NCBI RefSeq assembly: GCF_021440195.1
Contig: NZ_JAJTSZ010000002.1
Coordinates: forward strand, 434,001-498,000
Direction of reading: 5' to 3'
Origin: Dyadobacter sp. CY356
GTDB taxonomy: Bacteria > Bacteroidota > Bacteroidia > Cytophagales > Spirosomataceae
Length of the DNA: 64,000 bases
The position numbers were made by a program, and so were the translations under genes. Positions 1-8,641 of this stretch are shown here, one piece after another. The first letter of the stretch is position 1. The number at the start of each line of letters is the position of its first letter. A model generated the notes under the pieces. The model worked only from the letters and a program-made list of their open reading frames with translations, was not told where the DNA came from and did no database searches.

Positions 1-38
1 TCACCAAAGCAAAATAGAAGTACGCCAGACCAGTTCTG

Positions 39-632
39 CTACATAATACTTTTTATAAACCTTCTGACACCTTCCATGTAAATCGGTTCCGCCTGAGCGA
101 AAGCGTAACGTGGCTGGGTTGTCATGGTAATTGATATAAATCCATAAGTAAGACACCACCATTCATAATAGGTCTTGGTCACCATTTCTCCTGACTTCGG
201 GCGTAAAACAGCAATCATTTCCCAAACCGGATTATCCCGGATATTCATGGCATGGGAATATACCCGTTTTGAATCACAATACGCTCCTTCCAGATTAAAC
301 ATAACCTGGAAAATCTCAGGATTTTCAACAGAAAAAACCCAGATGCATCTTGCCACTTCCGATAGCTGCTTTTCAGGATTTCTGAAATGACTTTTTATCT
401 TAACAAATTCTGCCTGAAGAAAATCAAATCCTTCAACACGGATTGCTTCCAGTAATTTATCCTTGCTTTCGAAGTATTCATATAAAATAGGCGGGCTATA
501 TTCAATAACCTCAGCGATTTTTCGAATCGAAACGGCAGTCCACCCATCTTCGCGGGCAATTTCTTTGGCTGTTTTAACGATATCGGACCGAACCTGATTT
601 CTCAGTCGTTCTCTTCGCTCTACTATTCCCAT
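39..632 (-). CDS. TetR/AcrR family transcriptional regulator
   Basis: Predicted DNA-binding repressor of 197 aa. The N-terminal helix-turn-helix covers about residues 10-58 (ending in a YEYFESKDKLLEAI-type TetR signature). The C-terminal ligand/dimer domain has a tryptophan-rich segment (YYEWWCLTYGF) like the WHG-type TetR C-terminal domains. The start is the ATG at 632. A TAnnTTTG-type -7 element lies at 677-684 on the same strand. The gene sits at the window edge, so its usual target (the next gene downstream, left of base 1) is not visible. The effector cannot be predicted from sequence. Confidence 0.9.
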   Translation of the reverse strand: MGIVERRERLRNQVRSDIVKTAKEIAREDGWTAVSIRKIAEVIEYSPPILYEYFESKDKLLEAIRVEGFDFLQAEFVKIKSHFRNPEKQLSEVARCIWVFSVENPEIFQVMFNLEGAYCDSKRVYSHAMNIRDNPVWEMIAVLRPKSGEMVTKTYYEWWCLTYGFISITMTTQPRYAFAQAEPIYMEGVRRFIKSIM

Positions 633-676
633 ATTGCGTAATTCTGTTTATTGATTGAGAGACAGTGACATCCTTT

Positions 677-684
677 CAAATATA
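677..684 (-). promoter_or_regulatory. Candidate -7 element of the TetR gene
   Basis: CAAATATA on the + strand reads TATATTTG on the - strand and matches the Bacteroidota -7 consensus TAnnTTTG. It lies 45 nt upstream of the TetR start. I see no clear -33 TTG, so this is weak support. Confidence 0.35.
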
Positions 685-844
685 GTCATATAGTTTTTAC
701 ATAACCAGAGAATTTAACCCTGTTAAGTTAAAACTTAATGATACCCGGAAGGTATTCTTTTCAAAATAATAGCCTTACGAATTCAGAAACGGCTATATGA
801 GATTATATGCAGGAGGGTAATTTTTTTAATAAATTTAAAATAAA

Positions 845-2944
845 TTATTCAGATTTACGAATACTGATATTTCTTTCAAGACGCTCAGCCAGACGATAGT
901 TGGCTTCCTGTGCACGGACTTTTGGCATGCTGGAATCGTAAGGAATTCGCAGATTATTCTGGTACATATCCAATCTGACCGCCTTCTGATTATCATTAAC
1001 ATAATTTTTCAGAACCTGCCGCATCTGACTTTTTAATGATTCATCCAGAATTGGAAAACAGACATCGATCCGCCTGTGCAAATTCCTGTAAGTCCAGTCG
1101 CAGGAAGAAAGATAAATTTCATCATTACCGCGATTTCCAAAATGAAAAATGCGGGTATTTTCCATATAGCGGTCCACATGCCTGCTGACCGTGATATTAT
1201 CGCTGATTGATGGAAGCCCCGGAATGACGCCGCAACTTTCACTGATGATTACATGAACCGTTACGCCCGCTTTGCTGGCCTGATACAGTTTGTCAATCAG
1301 TGTATGGTCTTGAATCTGATTGAGCTTAATGGTTATAAATGATTTTAGACCAGCATTAGAATTTTTTATTTCCCTGTCGATCAGGTCTACCAGCTTTTTC
1401 TGAATTGTAAATTGTGTAACGTGCAGGAAATTAAAAGGCAGGTATTTATATTTCTTCGGTTCATCCTGTGTATACAGATATCCAAATAGTAATTCAAGTT
1501 CATTGGTGAGTTCCCGGTGGCTGGTGAGCAATGCATGATCCACAAATTCGCGGCTTGTTAACCGGTAAAAACCGCCCGTACCTAAAAATGCATAACGCTC
1601 CCACCCTTTCTGTACGCGGCGTTTGATAAGAGCCATTTTTGCATGTACTTTCAATCCGGGAACGCTGAAAATAATTCTAACACCGGCATCTCTCATTTTC
1701 TTTGACCACTGCATGTTTTCCTGAATATCCAGTTTAGCATTCAGTTCAACATAAGTCACCACTTTTTTTCCGTTGCGGGATGCGCTGATCAGGGAATTAA
1801 GAATAAAAGAATTTGCGCTTATTTTGTAAAGAGAAACGTGTATTTCCTTCACATAAGGGTCAATGGCAGCTTCATTGAAAAACCTGACTATCGGATTGTA
1901 AGAATGATAAGGTAAATGCAAAAGCTGGTCTGCCCGCTGAATGGATTGAAAGACGGATTCTGTTTCTTCAAATTCACTGTTCAGAATGGATCGCTGATAT
2001 GGATAATCAAGTTTTTTGGAGAAGGCCGGAAATGTCAGCAAATCCTGCATATGCAAATAATCTCCACGTTCATGAAATTCGTTCATGAGCATTCCGGCCC
2101 GGTTGGACAGATATTCACGGATATACAAAGGCATACCCGACTCGTGAAAAAATTGAAGTGGTTGTATAAAATTTCTTTTTTCAAGCTGCCTGATAATCCG
2201 CTGGGCCATCACCATCGGATACTCGTCTTCTATGGAAAGCTCAGTCTCCTTCTCTGCTCTTAAAGTATAAGAATCAATGATTTCATAACCCGGAAAAAGT
2301 ACCGGCAAATTCTCCCGGATAATGTCTTCAAGAAAGGCAACATACTTCTTGCCCTCGTATTCAGGCATTTCTATAAAACGGCCGAATGGTTCTGTGGGAA
2401 TATTTACAACCGCATACCAATCCTCATCCTGATCTTCCTTAAAAACCAGATGAACGATAAGATACAGCTCTTTTGATTCAAAAAATGATATTTTGGAATT
2501 CCGCCTTCCGTCAAGAAAAACGGGTTGCAGATAGCGGAATAATTTCTCAATAAAAAACTTTTTTACAAATGATAAATGCTCGGCAGCAAATGATTCTTTG
2601 TAATAAAGATGAACGCCCTGATCATTTAATGATGGTAAAATGCGGGATAGCAGTATTTCATTAAATTCCCTGAGCTGGTTATCAACCGTCTCATAAACAT
2701 GTTCCAGAAGCGACTCCGGATATACATTAAGTTTTGTTCTGATATCCTTGCTAACCTCCCCCATCGCAAGAAGATTGGGGATGCGTACTCTGAAAAATTC
2801 ATCGATCTGATAGGCATATTGTCCCATGAATTTCAGTCGCTCACGAACCGGAACAGTATCATCGTTCGCTTCCAGGAGAAGTCTGAAATTATTGGAAAGC
2901 CAGCTTAAATTCGTATCAAAATAGGGATAGGAAACGTCAATCAT
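845..2944 (-). CDS. Polyphosphate kinase 1-like protein with a divergent active site
   Basis: The 699-aa protein spans the whole PPK1 architecture: an N-terminal domain (NLSWLS near residue 12, DEFFRVR near 48-54), a head domain, and two PLD-like C-terminal domains. PPK1 makes polyphosphate from ATP through a phosphohistidine. The phospho-acceptor motif LKVHAK is present (His434, equivalent to E. coli His435). From a remembered E. coli sequence, several other active-site residues differ: Lys374 for Arg375 (SLYK), Lys404 for Arg405 (AKLD), Ser568 for Arg564 (ISESC) and Asn596 for His592 (RYMENTR). LGTGNF is LGTGGF. The fold is clear, but canonical kinase activity is doubtful. It is a single gene with about 200 bp of non-coding DNA on each side. 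Confidence 0.88.
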   Translation of the reverse strand: MIDVSYPYFDTNLSWLSNNFRLLLEANDDTVPVRERLKFMGQYAYQIDEFFRVRIPNLLAMGEVSKDIRTKLNVYPESLLEHVYETVDNQLREFNEILLSRILPSLNDQGVHLYYKESFAAEHLSFVKKFFIEKLFRYLQPVFLDGRRNSKISFFESKELYLIVHLVFKEDQDEDWYAVVNIPTEPFGRFIEMPEYEGKKYVAFLEDIIRENLPVLFPGYEIIDSYTLRAEKETELSIEDEYPMVMAQRIIRQLEKRNFIQPLQFFHESGMPLYIREYLSNRAGMLMNEFHERGDYLHMQDLLTFPAFSKKLDYPYQRSILNSEFEETESVFQSIQRADQLLHLPYHSYNPIVRFFNEAAIDPYVKEIHVSLYKISANSFILNSLISASRNGKKVVTYVELNAKLDIQENMQWSKKMRDAGVRIIFSVPGLKVHAKMALIKRRVQKGWERYAFLGTGGFYRLTSREFVDHALLTSHRELTNELELLFGYLYTQDEPKKYKYLPFNFLHVTQFTIQKKLVDLIDREIKNSNAGLKSFITIKLNQIQDHTLIDKLYQASKAGVTVHVIISESCGVIPGLPSISDNITVSRHVDRYMENTRIFHFGNRGNDEIYLSSCDWTYRNLHRRIDVCFPILDESLKSQMRQVLKNYVNDNQKAVRLDMYQNNLRIPYDSSMPKVRAQEANYRLAERLERNISIRKSE

Positions 2945-3116
2945 TTAACAAACTAAAAAGGATTCAAACTATGCAACAGGATTATGAAGAGGGAAGGGTT
3001 GGTATTTTGCTATCCGAAATATAATAATGTATTGAAAACATTCAATGTTAAACTATTAATATTTTCCCGGAAACTTTCAGGTTTTTACTGTGCGGAAAGT
3101 CATCAGAAAAGCAAAA

Positions 3117-3148
3117 GGCCCGAAAGACTCAGACAAGTCATTCAGGCC
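3117..3148 (-). terminator. Terminator of the CNNM-pyrE operon
   Basis: An imperfect hairpin: GGCC, GAA and GACT pair with AGTC, TTC and GGCC with two single mismatches. On the - strand it is followed by a T-rich run (TTTTGCTTTTC). It lies 22 nt beyond the pyrE stop. Confidence 0.6.
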
Positions 3149-3169
3149 ATTTGATTTTCATTTGTAGTT

Positions 3170-3811
3170 TTATTTTCCCCAAATATCGGGTTGTACACGC
3201 CATTGGCTCAGACTTTCAACCTGTTCCATCGTGATATATTCATGTTCAAGCGCCGAGGCGATCAAAGCGTTATAATTGCTGATTACGCTTAGTTTTACAC
3301 CTTTTTCATCAAAATTATTTGCGGCAAGCTGAAAATCATAAGTGAAAATTGCCACCATTCCGGCCACTTCTATACCTGCATTACGAAGAACGTCAACTAC
3401 TTTTAAAGAACTCCCGCCCGTGGAAATTAAATCCTCAACAATGACCACAGACTGACCTTTTTCCAGACGGCCTTCGATCTGATTGCCCATTCCGTGTTTT
3501 TTTGGTTCAGGACGAACATATGCAAAAGGTAGTTCCAGAAGATCAGCCACCAAAGCTCCCTGGGCAATTCCACCCGTAGCTACCCCGACAATTGCATCCA
3601 CATCAGGATATTCAGACCTGATCATTTCAGCTAACGCCTTTTTAATAAACGTTCTCGTATCCGGAAATGATAATGCTACGCGATTATCACAATAAATCGG
3701 GGACAGCCATCCGGAACTCCACTGAAACGGTTTGTCAGGGCTCAATTTGATTGCCTGTGCTTCTAAAAGTAATTCTGCAACTCTGCGGGATATTTCAGTT
3801 TCTTCTGCCAT
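3170..3811 (-). CDS. pyrE: Orotate phosphoribosyltransferase
   Basis: Transfers phosphoribose from PRPP to orotate to give OMP in de novo pyrimidine synthesis; cytosolic. The 213-aa length is normal. The PRPP-binding loop VVIVEDLISTGGSS is at about residues 121-134, and the KKHGMG loop lies just before it. The gene starts one base after the stop of the upstream CNNM-family gene, so the two are certainly co-transcribed. A Nudix hydrolase gene diverges from this operon. Confidence 0.96.
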   Translation of the reverse strand: MAEETEISRRVAELLLEAQAIKLSPDKPFQWSSGWLSPIYCDNRVALSFPDTRTFIKKALAEMIRSEYPDVDAIVGVATGGIAQGALVADLLELPFAYVRPEPKKHGMGNQIEGRLEKGQSVVIVEDLISTGGSSLKVVDVLRNAGIEVAGMVAIFTYDFQLAANNFDEKGVKLSVISNYNALIASALEHEYITMEQVESLSQWRVQPDIWGK

Positions 3812-3812
3812 T

Positions 3813-5114
3813 TTATTCTTTTGAATCGTCCTTCTTATTATTAGTAACCAATAATTTATCTATTCTGCTTTTATCCATGTCAATCACCTCAAAATCAAAA
3901 TGTTTCCATTTGAAAGTTTCGCCGGTCTTGGGGATATTTTCAAGTACATGAAGCACAAATCCGCCCAACGTATTAAATCCGACAAATTCCTTCCGTTCAG
4001 ATTCCTGCATATTCAGATCAAAATACTGAATGAAATTATCAAAAGGCAATTGCGCATCGATCAGATAACTTCCATCCTCTCGCTGGATAATTTCAGAATC
4101 TTCCTCATCTTCTTCGGAAATGTTTCCAACCAGCGCGTCCATAATGTCGTGCATCGTGACAACACCTAGTAAACCGCCATATTCATCTACAATAATCCCA
4201 AAATACACTTTCTGTTCCTTGAATTTTTCCAGTGCCTGATAGGCTCTGTTACTTTCAGGGAGATAGACAGGATCTTTTAAAATTTCTGTAAGATCGGCGA
4301 GCTGCACTTCCAGATCTGTTGCGAGCAAATCTTTTATATAAATTAATCCGACAACATCGTCGACTGTATCCCGGCAAACCGGATACACCGAATGTCTCGA
4401 TTCAAGTACTTTTGCTTTGTTTTCTTCAACCGTATCCTCAACATCAAGCCAGACAATTTCCTGGCGGTTAGTCATCAGCGATGTGATTTTTCTATCACCC
4501 AGCTGAAAAACATTATGAACGATTTCCTGTTCGATTTCTTCAAAAACACCACCCGTAGTGCCTTCCTGGATCAGACTCTTGATTTCTTCTTCAGTTACAG
4601 AATTTTCGCTTTGTTTGATATTAAGCAAGCGGATAATCAGATCGCTGGAAAAACCTAGCAGGGAAATAAACGGAGCTGTGGCCACTGAAATGATATTCAT
4701 CGGCCTCGCCATGAATTTAGAAATCGCCTCGGGATTTGCCATACCGATTCTCTTGGGAACCAGCTCTCCCAGAACCAGAGACAAATAAGTGATGACAACC
4801 AGTACTGTCCCGACGGCCAGCGTATGGCTATAAGGCAGAAGAGCAGGTATGGTTGCGATCATTTTTTCAAAATCGGCGGTGATGTTATCACCGCTATACA
4901 TACCCGTCAAAAGTCCGATCAATGTAATCCCGATCTGAACCGTTGAAAGAAATCTCGTTGGTGAATTGGCTAAGTTTAAAGCAGCCTTGGCACTGGAATC
5001 GCCATTGCGCGCGGCTGATTCGAGGCGGGATTTTCTGGAGGATACCAGTGCTATCTCAGACATGGAAAAAATACCATTGAGAAGCACTAAAAGTAATATG
5101 ATTAGGAGTTCCAA
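3813..5114 (-). CDS. CNNM/HlyC-CorC family membrane protein (DUF21, CBS pair, CorC_HlyC domains)
   Basis: Family members are linked to Mg2+/Co2+ transport or homeostasis and are often labelled hemolysins. Domains in order: DUF21/CNNM membrane region with GIFSMSEIALVSSRKSR near the N-terminus and three to four helices, a CBS pair in the middle (DEYGGLLGVVTMHDIMDAL), and a C-terminal CorC_HlyC domain. No ATG exists near the 5' end. I prefer the TTG at 5114 (433 aa, starting M-ELLIILLLVLLNGIFS). That start resembles homologue N-termini and has a TAAATTTG -7 element at 5138-5145. The frame also has a GTG at 5159 (448 aa). It is followed directly by pyrE. Confidence 0.88.
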   Translation of the reverse strand: MELLIILLLVLLNGIFSMSEIALVSSRKSRLESAARNGDSSAKAALNLANSPTRFLSTVQIGITLIGLLTGMYSGDNITADFEKMIATIPALLPYSHTLAVGTVLVVITYLSLVLGELVPKRIGMANPEAISKFMARPMNIISVATAPFISLLGFSSDLIIRLLNIKQSENSVTEEEIKSLIQEGTTGGVFEEIEQEIVHNVFQLGDRKITSLMTNRQEIVWLDVEDTVEENKAKVLESRHSVYPVCRDTVDDVVGLIYIKDLLATDLEVQLADLTEILKDPVYLPESNRAYQALEKFKEQKVYFGIIVDEYGGLLGVVTMHDIMDALVGNISEEDEEDSEIIQREDGSYLIDAQLPFDNFIQYFDLNMQESERKEFVGFNTLGGFVLHVLENIPKTGETFKWKHFDFEVIDMDKSRIDKLLVTNNKKDDSKE

Positions 5115-5137
5115 GAAATTATTATTTATTATTACTG

Positions 5138-5145
5138 CAAATTTA
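5138..5145 (-). promoter_or_regulatory. Candidate -7 element of the CNNM-pyrE operon
   Basis: CAAATTTA on the + strand reads TAAATTTG on the - strand, a perfect TAnnTTTG. It is 24 nt upstream of the TTG start at 5114 and would lie inside the coding region if the GTG at 5159 were used, so it bears on the start choice. The -33 element is not clear. Confidence 0.45.
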
Positions 5146-5181
5146 TCAATAATAATCACTGTCTAAACTAAACTCTTTACT

Positions 5182-5189
5182 TAATTTTG
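5182..5189 (+). promoter_or_regulatory. Candidate -7 element of the Nudix gene
   Basis: TAATTTTG is a perfect match to TAnnTTTG and ends 26 nt before the ATG at 5216. It forms a divergent pair with the -7 element at 5138-5145. Confidence 0.45.
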
Positions 5190-5215
5190 CTGATCGACAT
5201 CCGTACCTATAACAA

Positions 5216-5905
5216 ATGATTATTTTTTTCGACGACCGTCCCTTCCGAATAGTACGGACAAATGAATTAACCACAGCCGAAACATCAGCCTTTGACCATA
5301 TCGTTGATCTTAGACTGGAGAAGCTGCAAAAGAGTATGTTTACCGGGCATGTACTTTTCCTGAACGTGACGTCAACGTCTGCTATTCAGGCCATTAGCTT
5401 ACTTGAAAAAGAACTTCCAAAAGAAATGTTGTCTGTTACGCTGGCGACCCGCGAGAAGGCGGAAGTGGAAGATAAGGTTAAAAGTATGTATAAAGTCATC
5501 AAAGCCGCAGGTGGTGTGGTCGTGAAAGGAGACAAATGGCTTTTCATGTTTCGACGTAAAAAATGGGATTTACCAAAAGGGAAATTAGATAAGGGAGAGA
5601 ACTCCAAAAAAGCCGCTGTACGTGAAATTGAGGAGGAGACAGGCGTAAAAGCGTTGGTACGTGATAAAATTTGTACCACATGGCATACCTACACAATGAA
5701 TAACAACCGGATATTGAAAAGGACAAAATGGTATCTTTTTGATTGTCTTGACGACTCCAATATGCAGCCTCAGGCGGAAGAGCAAATTGAAAAACTGGAA
5801 TGGTATTCACCTACGGAAGCTAAGTCGATTCTGATTAATTCATTCAGTTCAATTCGTTATGTAGTTGACAGTTTAAAGAAAATTCAGAATCTCAAAGAGC
5901 AATAA
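5216..5905 (+). CDS. Nudix hydrolase with an N-terminal extension
   Basis: Predicted Mg2+-dependent hydrolase of a nucleoside diphosphate linked to another moiety. In this 229-aa protein the Nudix domain starts near residue 97 (AAGGVVVKGDKWLFMFR), and the full Nudix box runs from GKLDKGE to REIEEETGV. The first ~95 residues form an extension without a motif I recognise. Substrate unknown. It is divergent from the CNNM-pyrE operon and followed by a terminator hairpin. Confidence 0.9.
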   Translation: MIIFFDDRPFRIVRTNELTTAETSAFDHIVDLRLEKLQKSMFTGHVLFLNVTSTSAIQAISLLEKELPKEMLSVTLATREKAEVEDKVKSMYKVIKAAGGVVVKGDKWLFMFRRKKWDLPKGKLDKGENSKKAAVREIEEETGVKALVRDKICTTWHTYTMNNNRILKRTKWYLFDCLDDSNMQPQAEEQIEKLEWYSPTEAKSILINSFSSIRYVVDSLKKIQNLKEQ

Positions 5906-5911
5906 ATGAAG

Positions 5912-5943
5912 CTGGGGTATAGATTTTTATACCTCAGTTTTTC
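5912..5943 (+). terminator. Terminator after the Nudix gene
   Basis: CTGGGGTATA pairs with TATACCTCAG (one G-T pair) across a 6-nt loop and is followed by TTTTTC. Confidence 0.7.
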
Positions 5944-5966
5944 ATTATTCAAAAGTCCGAAATTCC

Positions 5967-6377
5967 ATGTTAAAGGGAACCAAATTATACAGTATTTTCA
6001 CCAACACCTGCCCAAGATGTCAGACCGGTGCCTTCTTTAAAACTAATAATCCTTATAATTTAAAGAAGTTTGACAAACTCAATGACGAATGCGCTTATTG
6101 TAAAGAATCATTTACGAGGGAGCCGGGATTTTACATCGGTTCCATGTATGTGAGTTACGCGCTGTCAACAGCGTTGATGGTCACCGTTTTTGTAGGTTTT
6201 GTAGTGATCCTTGATTATGACATGAATTACGTGCTGGCCGGACTGTTGATATCCTACGTCATTCTCATACCCGTCATGTTCAGGCTTGCCCGGTTAATCT
6301 GGATTAATATTTTTGTTAAATATGATCCTGTCAGACCCAAAATTGCAAAAGAAATAAAAGCCGCAGAAAAATTGTAA
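5967..6377 (+). CDS. DUF983 family membrane protein
   Basis: The 136-aa protein has two CxxC pairs, in CPRCQTG near residue 15 and CAYCKES near residue 42, that probably bind zinc. Two C-terminal membrane helices follow (about residues 62-85 and 89-110). This is the DUF983 layout; the function is unknown. It lies 61 bp after the Nudix gene across a terminator and is convergent with coaD, sharing a bidirectional terminator. Confidence 0.88.
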   Translation: MLKGTKLYSIFTNTCPRCQTGAFFKTNNPYNLKKFDKLNDECAYCKESFTREPGFYIGSMYVSYALSTALMVTVFVGFVVILDYDMNYVLAGLLISYVILIPVMFRLARLIWINIFVKYDPVRPKIAKEIKAAEKL

Positions 6378-6396
6378 ATGCGTTAACAATAAAAAA

Positions 6397-6440
6397 TCCC
6401 TGATAAAGCAAGATTAAACTTATTTATCAGGGACTTTTTC
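6397..6440. terminator. Bidirectional terminator between the DUF983 gene and coaD
   Basis: TCCCTGATAAA (6397-6407) and TTTATCAGGGA (6423-6433) form a perfect 11-bp stem, flanked by A6 on the left and CTTTTTCTTTT on the right. Confidence 0.88.
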
Positions 6441-6452
6441 TTTTCATAGAAA

Positions 6453-6938
6453 TTAACTTTTTTCCTCTCTCAATTTATTTAGTTCTGATAGTGAATAGGG
6501 CAAAAAATCGTCAACTGCCTGTCCGTATCGGTGAAGATCTCTGATAATACTGGAACTTATCGGAGCCAGATTTGGAGATGTAATTAAAAAAACCGTTTCT
6601 ATTTCTTCATAAACAAAACGGTTTACCTGGGCTATACCATTTTCATATTCAAAATCTGTCGTGTTCCTCAATCCACGTAACAAAAACTTCGCTCCTATTT
6701 CTCTTGCAACCCGCGCCGTAAGATCATTGTATGTGATTACGCTGACATTTTCTTCTTTTTCAAAAGTCTTTTCAATAAGCTCCTTCATCACATCAAGCGG
6801 AAAGTAGCGTTGCTTACTGGAATTATTTCCAATACCAACCACTACTTCGTCAAAAAGCCTCAGCCCACGTAAAATGATATCCTCGTGACCTTTTGTAAAC
6901 GGATCAAAAGACCCCGGAAATAGTGCTATTCGCTTCAT
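6453..6938 (-). CDS. coaD: Pantetheine-phosphate adenylyltransferase
   Basis: Transfers AMP from ATP to 4'-phosphopantetheine, the penultimate step of coenzyme A synthesis; cytosolic. The nucleotidyltransferase signature ALFPGSFDPFTKGHEDII is at the N-terminus. The family motif LRGLRNTTDFEYE is near residue 88 and SSSIIRDL near residue 128. The 161-aa length is normal. It is the last gene of a leftward Nudix-DUF3822-coaD run, 119 bp after DUF3822. Confidence 0.96.
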   Translation of the reverse strand: MKRIALFPGSFDPFTKGHEDIILRGLRLFDEVVVGIGNNSSKQRYFPLDVMKELIEKTFEKEENVSVITYNDLTARVAREIGAKFLLRGLRNTTDFEYENGIAQVNRFVYEEIETVFLITSPNLAPISSSIIRDLHRYGQAVDDFLPYSLSELNKLREEKS

Positions 6939-7057
6939 AGATTCAAATAAAAAAGGGGGACATCTTGAATTTAGATGCGATTATACTGAAATAAGCAGGA
7001 TGAAACATTATATCAGGCAATCTTAATTAATTTCTAACTAAGAATTCCGACGGCTTT

Positions 7058-7963
7058 TTAAGAAGATACCAGATAAGTATTGAACAATCCAAAATAACGA
7101 TGCCCGGGAATATCCCCGCAATGCGTGCTGTAACGCAACGTTGTCGGACCGGTTCCAATCTGAATATTTGGAAAGAAACGTCCCAGCTCCATGTAGTTAT
7201 CTGACAACGGACTTACTTCACCATAACACAAAACCTTCATTTCTTCCGGAGAAAAATTCAGTTCATTCAAAGCAAATAAAATGATATAGGCCAATTCCTG
7301 AGGCTGAGAGAATTTGAAGCGATTACACAAAATGAGCTGTTCGCTTTCTGTTACCACAAGCGTAAAATATCCCTTTTCAAGAAATACAGAAACCACCTTT
7401 ATCTCCTGATGTTCTGCGTGGCTTACCAAAGCGCCTATAATCAAAGGACTGGTCAGATGATAAAATGACAGATCTGATGATTCAAAATGAGTAACCATCC
7501 AGTTATACCAAACTTTTGGAATGCTGAAAACATTTTTGGCATGTACAAGTGGCAATTCATGATAAAGCACTCTTTCATCGTCACTGACAGGATGTCCAAG
7601 GGCAAATTCAAGATAACTTGGAGCAGAATCTTTTTCAAAAATCAAACTCGGTATCAAACTGAATGCGTGCGAGTTGATCGCAATTCTGACATTTTTCCAA
7701 TGATTTGAAGACCAAAGTAAATGCCCGGTAAAGATTTTTTTCAACCGGTCAAAAACCTCTTCCTGACTTAAAACGACGTCAAAATTATAATCTTCCAGCC
7801 AGATGCATTCCATTTTCTCATCCCTGACGATACAAAAGCGTATGCGCCTGTCGTCCACTTCAATGCATAACGTACAAAACGGTATTGCATCTGCATCAAA
7901 TGAATTGTCTCCTACCAAAAGTGTAGGAATTACTTCAATTGCCTGGTTCTCAATTTGTGCCAC
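7058..7963 (-). CDS. DUF3822 family protein
   Basis: A 301-aa soluble protein typical of Bacteroidota and usually encoded beside coaD and/or rsmD. The family is thought to have an actin/Hsp70-like (ASKHA) fold without proven activity. Here coaD follows but I see no rsmD. The start is GTG at 7963; the next in-frame Met is about 50 codons downstream. It follows the Nudix gene by 25 bp, so co-transcription is likely. Confidence 0.85.
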   Translation of the reverse strand: MAQIENQAIEVIPTLLVGDNSFDADAIPFCTLCIEVDDRRIRFCIVRDEKMECIWLEDYNFDVVLSQEEVFDRLKKIFTGHLLWSSNHWKNVRIAINSHAFSLIPSLIFEKDSAPSYLEFALGHPVSDDERVLYHELPLVHAKNVFSIPKVWYNWMVTHFESSDLSFYHLTSPLIIGALVSHAEHQEIKVVSVFLEKGYFTLVVTESEQLILCNRFKFSQPQELAYIILFALNELNFSPEEMKVLCYGEVSPLSDNYMELGRFFPNIQIGTGPTTLRYSTHCGDIPGHRYFGLFNTYLVSS

Positions 7964-7988
7964 AATATATTTTTAAAGTATTTGTAAT

Positions 7989-8498
7989 TTAACTAACACT
8001 AAGTCCGCTCCCTGCTCCATGATAACCCCTGAGCGACAGAACTTCATCAATCGTATCGCAATTTTGAAATAAATTGTGAACATGATCAACAGGAAGCAGC
8101 TTAATTTCTTCGATTGACATAAAACGAACTTCACGAATAATCTGGTTTTCCTCAGAAAATTCCGGATCTATGCCTTTTATAACCTGACCAGCGAAAAATT
8201 TAATCTTAAAAAAAAGCTCAACAGCATGTAATGGAGGCTGAATAAATTCATTCACAAAAAGCATTTCACCCGCTTCCACAATCAAACCTGTCTCTTCCTG
8301 AAATTCTCTTTTTAAGGTTTCCGCTGCGCTTTCTCCAAATTGCATCCCCCCGCCCGGCGGACTCCAGAATATGTTTTCATTTCCTACAAACCTATGCCGG
8401 ATCATTAAAATCTTTTCGCTATCAACACAGATCCCGCATACTCTTATCCGCAGCCGACTTCCATACAACCCAATAAGTTCATTTTTTCCTGCGTCCAA
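7989..8498 (-). CDS. Nudix hydrolase
   Basis: A 169-aa single-domain Nudix protein with a complete box (GGMQFGESA ... LKREFQEETGL) at about residues 49-71. The substrate cannot be read from sequence. The start is TTG at 8498. A complete promoter (TTG-N19-TATCTTTG) ends 22 nt upstream and supports this non-ATG start. First gene of the Nudix-DUF3822-coaD run. Confidence 0.87.
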   Translation of the reverse strand: MDAGKNELIGLYGSRLRIRVCGICVDSEKILMIRHRFVGNENIFWSPPGGGMQFGESAAETLKREFQEETGLIVEAGEMLFVNEFIQPPLHAVELFFKIKFFAGQVIKGIDPEFSEENQIIREVRFMSIEEIKLLPVDHVHNLFQNCDTIDEVLSLRGYHGAGSGLSVS

Positions 8499-8520
8499 AG
8501 CTGATATTTTAGGAAGGGGA

Positions 8521-8550
8521 CAAAGATAGCCACCCCGTCAAAAATGACAA
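8521..8550 (-). promoter_or_regulatory. Promoter of the Nudix-DUF3822-coaD run
   Basis: On the - strand TTG (8548-8550) is followed by 19 nt and TATCTTTG (8521-8528), matching the Bacteroidota TTG-N19-TAnnTTTG consensus. The expected transcript start is near 8514, giving a leader of about 16 nt before the TTG start. Confidence 0.6.
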
Positions 8551-8571
8551 GTTATTCATTTTATTTGATAC

Positions 8572-8610
8572 AAAAAATCTCTGCTGGTCTGATTAACTGA
8601 CCAACAGAGA
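8572..8610 (-). terminator. Terminator of the CBS-domain gene
   Basis: TCTCTGCTGGTC pairs with GACCAACAGAGA (one mismatch) across 9 nt. On the - strand it is followed by a T6 tract. Confidence 0.78.
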
Positions 8611-8641
8611 CTTACAAAAAGTAGTTATTTTTTATGAGATA

